A program made the translations under genes and the position numbers. Positions 37,501 through 44,100 of a stretch of DNA of 64,000 nt are shown piece after piece (within the stretch, counting starts at the first letter, position 1; each line of letters opens with the position of its first letter). The notes beneath the pieces are model-generated. The model had not been told where the DNA came from. It saw only the letters and a program-made list of their open reading frames with translations, and did no database searches. Source of the DNA: Hemibagrus wyckioides (taxonomy: Eukaryota; Chordata; Actinopteri; Siluriformes; Bagridae); NCBI RefSeq assembly GCF_019097595.1, contig NC_080711.1, positions 11,231,928-11,295,927 on the forward strand, written 5' to 3'.

Positions 37501-40500
37501 AAGGGGAAGTATGAAGGGATGTTGCCATAGTAACTGGCTATATTTCTCAGAGACGGATGGGGGGGTGTGGAACGATTGAACCAAACAGCGCTGTGCATTT
37601 GGGGTTTTTGGGAATACCGATACACGACCTGCTGTGAGACTTTAGGGGATTAGAACAGTGCACTGGATGATATCCAGGTACCAGAAAATGGCAGAAAGTG
37701 CAGCACATGGAGAATAAGGCAGAGTTTGGGCACAGGTTTTGTTCTTATAGAAGGTAGACCTCAGATTAATTTTTAAGGTGAAACATGCAAAAGATAAACT
37801 TGTGGCTTATTATGCAAACTAAAACTTGCGTAACGATGGGTTCTAACGAATACTAATGGGTACTATTGGGTACTGATGGATACTGATGGATTCTGACAAG
37901 TACTGATGAATACTGATGGGTAATGATGGGTACCGATGAATACTGATGGTTTCTAATGGGCTCTGATGGGTACTGATGGGTTCTGGTGGATACTTATGGG
38001 TACTGATGGGTTCTGACAAGTACTGATGGGTACCGATGAATACTGATGGTTTCTAATGGGCTCTGATGGGTACTGATGGGTTCTGGTGGATACTTATGGG
38101 TACTATTGGGTACTGATGGGTTCTGACAAGTACTGATGGGTACCGATGAATACTTATGGGTTCTGATGTGTACTGATGGATACTAATGGGTTCTGATTGA
38201 TAATGATGGGTAATGATGGTTAACAATACGTTCTGATGGATACTGATGGGTTCTGATGGGTAATGATGGATACTAATGGGTTCTGATTGATAATGATGGG
38301 TAATGATGGTTAACAATACGTTCTGATGGGTACTGATGGGTTCTGATGGGTAATGATGGATACTAATGGGTACCATTGGGTATTGATGGGTTCTGATGAA
38401 TACTAATGGTCTCTGATGGGTTCTGATAAATACTAATGGGTTCTGATGAATACTAATGGGTTCTGATAGGTACTATTGGGTACTGATGGATACTAATGGA
38501 TACTGAAGGGTTCTGATGGGTACTAATATGTACTGATGGGTTCTAATGGGCTCTGATGGGTACTGATAGGTTCTGATGTGTACTGATAAATACTAATGGG
38601 TTCTGATTGATAATGATGGGTAATGATGGTTAACAATACGTTCTGATGGGTACTGATGGGTAATGATGGATACTAATCGACTAGGAAGGGGTCTGATGGG
38701 TACTAATGGGTACTATTGGGTATTGAGGGGTCTGATGGGTTCTGATAAATACTAATGGGTTCTGATGAATACTAATGGGTTCTGAAGGGTTCGGAAGGTA
38801 ACAAATAGGTACTGATGGGTAATGATGTATACTGATGGGTATTTATGGATACTAATGGGTATTGATGGGTACTGATGAGTACTGAGGGCTCTGATGGGTA
38901 CTGATGAAAACTGATTGGTTCTAGTGGGTACTGATGAGTCCGAATATGTAACATAAGAACACATGAACTGAAATTATATTTGAATATTTGCTCAAAAATG
39001 TTGGATATTTAGCTCTATTCTGAATTTTAGACTGCTAATAAATTCAGTGCTCATATTGTTGATATGATGATGGGTTAAACAGACATTTTTCCAAAGCTTT
39101 AACCAATAAATAATTGAATTAGATCCTGTGTCTCTCTCTTACTAAATGTGATATACAGAGCAATCAATGTACATAATTTATAGTGAGCAATGTTTAGAAA
39201 AGCTCTGTGCTTTATCCTAACCTTGTGTCCAAATGGCTCAATAATTTCTTGGGCAGAACTTTAAGTTCCTCCCTGCAGTTAGTTCCTATTCACTGTTTCA
39301 AATCCAAAAATGGAAGAACAAACTATAAACATGGTTTCTTTTCCTGTTGTATACAATGGAAGGATGCATGCCTCTGGTGAATGTACACAACTAGTACAAT
39401 TAGCATCCTTTGCTAATTTAATGAAGCTAGCATGAAGTGCAGTAGGTGTTTGTGAGGAATTTCTGCCATTGCTGCTCATACAGAGCGTGTCTAAAAACCC
39501 ACCTAAGAAGGACTTCAGATCAACCGTGCAGTCATCCTCCTCATCCGTCTTTATCCAGAATTCAAAAAACGCCCTTCAAGATACAATACCCTTATAATTG
39601 AAAATAAGAACGTAAAGCTCCATTCTTTATAAATAATGCACTGGCTATGATTCAAACTGGACGCAAGGCCCGGATTGTTGAGAGTCATGATGATGGACAG
39701 ACAAGCAGAATATTGTTACAAGCTTGTTAGATGCAGAGTAGCAGGCAGACAGAGGGAACGGTGAGCTATGATATGTTACCTATCAGTGGTCCAATTACTG
39801 TCCACACTGCTGGCTGTGCCAGAATGATGTAAGAGGTGAACTGAGACAGAAAGACAGAAAGGGAGAGAGAGAGAGACAGAATGAGATAGAGAAAGAGAAA
39901 GAGAAAGAAGGAGCTTGGAGGGTTTGAGTGGGTGGGACATTGACAGAGCGATCATTATCCTAAACAGCACAGTGTGTGGGGGAGTGTGTGGGAGTTGGGG
40001 AGGAATAGAGCAAGAGAGCAAAACACAAACACAAAACTCGTCCGGGTTCGAATGAAGAGCCGCTTGCACCCAAGGACGTTTTCAGAACGCACAATGCTTG
40101 CACAAGCGTCTACGTGACTGAGTGCACTTGTCTGCATATGAAAGAAAGAAGGGGGGCTTCAGGAATTAATGAAAAGTGAACAAAATAGAGAGAGAGAGAG
40201 AGAGAGAGAGAGAGCATCAAGCACAAGCATCATGTGTAGGTGGAAAGCATTTACAGTTGGGCTCCAACTGAACCCCTGTGGCTTTCTCACTGAGTGCATA
40301 ACACACACGTAAGATTGTCTGCACACTGCCAAGTCTGATAGAAACATGCAGCTCTGTACGACAGCAACAACAAGAGAGACAAAAGCATGCAATTTAACAA
40401 CAAACCATTAAGCTAGCGCTCTTTCTGAAGGACAGCGGCCATACAGTGGCTTCTCTGATAAGCAGTGATGTGAAAGGAGTGTGGCAGAGAGGATGTGTGT

Positions 40501-41070
40501 ATATCTGTGTATGATGTGTGAAAGTTATTTATTGAGAACTACCTGAGTAAGAGTAAGAGAGTGCAGCAATGTTACAAAGAGTTGAAATGAATTGTTTCAG
40601 GACAAGCTGGAGAGCTACAGAGGTGGAGAGACTGCTGGTGATGAGAGGGCAAATAACACAAAAAAAAAACAACCAACAGGACTGATGGACGGGGACCACA
40701 AAAATACCACAAACCTGAAGCTTGACCATAGCACATAGTAGAGCTATCAAAATTACTTTTTTCATTCAGTCATTCTTTGTATTGCTTAATCCTACAGTCA
40801 CAGGGAGCCTGGAGTCTATCCCAGGGAACTCAGGGTACAAGGTGGAGGACATTCATAGCAGGGCATAACCTCCCTCCCTCCCTCCCTCCCTCCCTCTCTC
40901 CCTCTCTCCCTCTCTCCCTCTCTCCCTCTCTTTCTCTCTCCCCATCTCCCTGCTTCTCTCTCCCTCTCTCTCTGCTTCTCTCTCCCTCCTTTTAATTAAA
41001 GATGCCAAACCCACGTCTTTGGACTCAGGGAGGAAACTGAAGTACCCAGAGGAAACCTCTGAAGAAAACT

Positions 41071-41120
<50 letters not shown>

Positions 41121-44100
41121 GATGGAAAAAGGAACACTAATTCTACATAGTAATAGAGTCAAGTTCTACAGTGCTTCCAGTTCACTATGTAGTGCATACA
41201 CACAGTGAATAAAAAGCTATTTGGAGTTTGGGCTAACATTTTCAGAAATGTCTTAAGCAAAAATATTCTTTTCTCTACAATTATTTTCTTACCAACATAC
41301 TCCAGACAAAAGACAGTTAAATTATTAATCACAATTTTTCAGATAAAATTCACCAGTGAAATTGTGAACAGGCCTCAGCATCAGATTTCTATTTCAAAAC
41401 CAGCAGCTGTGATGATGGCGACAGCAAAACCATCCAGAGTCTACAATAAAGTCTACAATAATTCCATGTACACAAGAACAGAAGGTCCAGCTCTCACTGA
41501 TGAGGAATGTTAGCAGTGGATAGAGCTATCTTGCTAGCTAAGAGAAAAAGTTCCTATAGTAACAACTTCAAGATAATGGAACATCTTCAAGTTTTGACAT
41601 GTCCTTGTAAGCTGAAATTGCCACATGTCCCTGAGAACAAGCTAGGCAACATTTTAGATTTATATTTCATACTGGTAGCCTGAAGGGAAAATACTTTCTG
41701 TAAGTGACCAAGGACGCTTCTTCTCTGGTTCCTTTATTTAATTAATAAATAAATAAAATCTGTTGCCGGCAATGTCGACCTTAATGTTACATCTGACTGC
41801 TAGCATGTAAGAAGCTGTAAGAAGTTGCCTTACTGCAGAAAGAACATAATGCAGCAAAGGAAAAGTACATTTCAAGCTTATAGATGAAGCCTGTATTTAA
41901 AACCTTTATTTATAATCATATATTTAAAAAAATATTACTTCTTCAGCCACCTCTCCACATGGCTCTGTGTGTGTGTGTGTGTGTTGTCAGGGTTTGAGGA
42001 CAGGAGCTGGTCAGGAAAATTTTAACTCCAGGGTGTGGACCACTCCTTGTGGATAAACATTACTGTTATTGTCCTGTCATTATCCCCATTACACACACAC
42101 ACACACATTTCCCTTAAGGCATAGCTCCTCATTACATGTTTTTTTTTCCATTCCGATGAGCTTTATAAGTGGTTTCTACCCCACATTGGATAAATGTGTG
42201 TTGTGTGTACACACACACACACACCCACCCACATGCCCACACACGCGGACGTCTTCATCAGACAATAATGAGTCATTCCACAAGAGAACTTTGGGAACAG
42301 ACTGGTACACACAGCTTAAAGAGGCTAGTCACAAGCTCAGTGGGGCATCATCGCTCAGTCATACCTCCTGAAACCAGGCTGTGGTAGAGAATAATTACAC
42401 AGGGACAAGAAACTCGACATCACCGGGACCTGAAAAGTGAGCAAGAATCGAACTCAAACTCAAAGACTCCAACACGAACATGAACTGTATGAGGAGATGG
42501 GTGTTGCCGGGCCTGTAATGAGTCAGTCAGGTCCAGACTGAGCTGTGTGCACAAGGAAGAGAAGAAAAGAAGGAAAGAAAAGCGCAAGAGAGCGAGACTG
42601 AAGAAAGAAAAAAAAAAGAAGATTATATATATATATATATATCTCAAGTGCTAATTGGCTTTTCTGAGTTGAAATGAAAAACTGGAATAGAGTTTGAATA
42701 TTGCCCCACGAGAGGCATTTTAAACCTGAAAACCACCGGCTGCCGGTTTGACGAGGTCCCTCCAGAGAGCCAATTGTGCAGATGTGGTTTTCTTATATGG
42801 AAAGAAACCATGATGAGTCCAAACTCTCAAATCAGAAGCTCGCCCACGCTCAGTGACAGCCAGGAAATGAGAAAGTTCACTCAAATCTCTAAATGTTCAA
42901 TTAGTGAGAGAGTGGATCAGGCTCTGAATATTAAATGATGGTCGAGGACATGACAAGCAAACAGGGAACCAGTAACATTCCTGAGATCACAAGCTAAACA
43001 GAACCTACAGTCTTTCTGTAGGAAAAAAAATACATTTTGATCTCAAGTGGTGTCAAATCTCCGTTTCTCTTTTTTAAACAAATGGTCTCTCTCTGAATTC
43101 CGATACAGCATAAGGATTTTTCTAGGCATTTGAGTCAACCCCACAATACACAAACATCAGTGCACAAAAACATTTTCCAAAGTTCATTCTCAGCAGACCT
43201 GACATTTCTGCCTAAGCATCAGCAGTTATTTCACAACATGCTTTGGTTTGTCATGGTGTGTTTTCAGGCTCATGGCCCAGTGAGACAAGAGAGACATACA
43301 CACAGACTTACCGAGGTCTTTGGATCCCTGGCTTTCACTAGCCAGCTCGCCCATCCTCACCAGAGCGTCGAAGTAGCCCTTGGCTGCAAATGTCACAGCT
43401 GGGGAAAAAAACAAAAGTGTCACGGTGAGAGCCGGTAACAAGGTCAGAAATAATACATGCTAAAAGTCAAGTTTATTCATTATTCCACTTCCTGCTGGTT
43501 GTGTGAAAGCACTGCTCATGTAAACACATTACAGTTCTTCATTACCCTGCTGGAGCTGCTGCCCAGCCTTGGCACTGCACAGGACAAGCACACGACTCAG
43601 CACTTAGCTTTTATAGAAAGGATATTTTAATGACTGCACAGATCTCTCACACACACACACACAAAAGCATACACTAAGGCACTCACACAACACACACAGA
43701 TACATAGACATATATGAATAACACACAAACCAGACAAATGTAGGAATCACACACACACTATCCACAAAGACCACAAACAGGTACACAAACACACACATAA
43801 ACCTCACACACTCAAACACATACACAAATGCATACACAAACATTCATAATTCACACATTCAAAACACACACACACACACACACAGCCTGCTTCATTAACC
43901 AACAAATTATCAACTTCAGAGCTGAGAAACAATACATCATTATCATTACTGCACAAAAAGAGACAAAAAGACTGAGTAAATCAGCCGTGACTAGTGCAAC
44001 GCTGCGAGTCTGCAGGCTGACTGATGTGTGTGCGCTTCACACACAACTTTGTTCAGAGGCAGGAAAAAGGCTTTCTGTGGTGTGGAGTCACTCGGCGCCG

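Larger units (their letters stand above)
24311..43311 (-). other. Intron 3, 19 kb, repeat-rich
   Basis: No host exon is visible on either strand. The intron carries SINEs (25,700-25,917; 29,880-30,050), a LINE-type 3' end (27,170-27,335), Tc1 derivatives (30,360-30,854; 33,756-34,125), a hAT MITE (35,817-36,343), a tetranucleotide block (31,640-32,000), a decamer minisatellite (37,835-38,950) and several CA/GA microsatellites. Stretches such as 24,500-25,690, 26,000-27,160, 28,050-29,870 and 39,000-40,770 show nothing I can name beyond simple repeats. Confidence 0.65.

Noticed and set aside
37835..38950. CRISPR-like regular repeats
   Set aside because: Contiguous decamers without unique spacers, in vertebrate intronic DNA.
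38053..38964. Open frames of 60-107 codons with HYPSEPIS repeats
   Set aside because: Translation of the decamer minisatellite; no start context, splice signals or domain.
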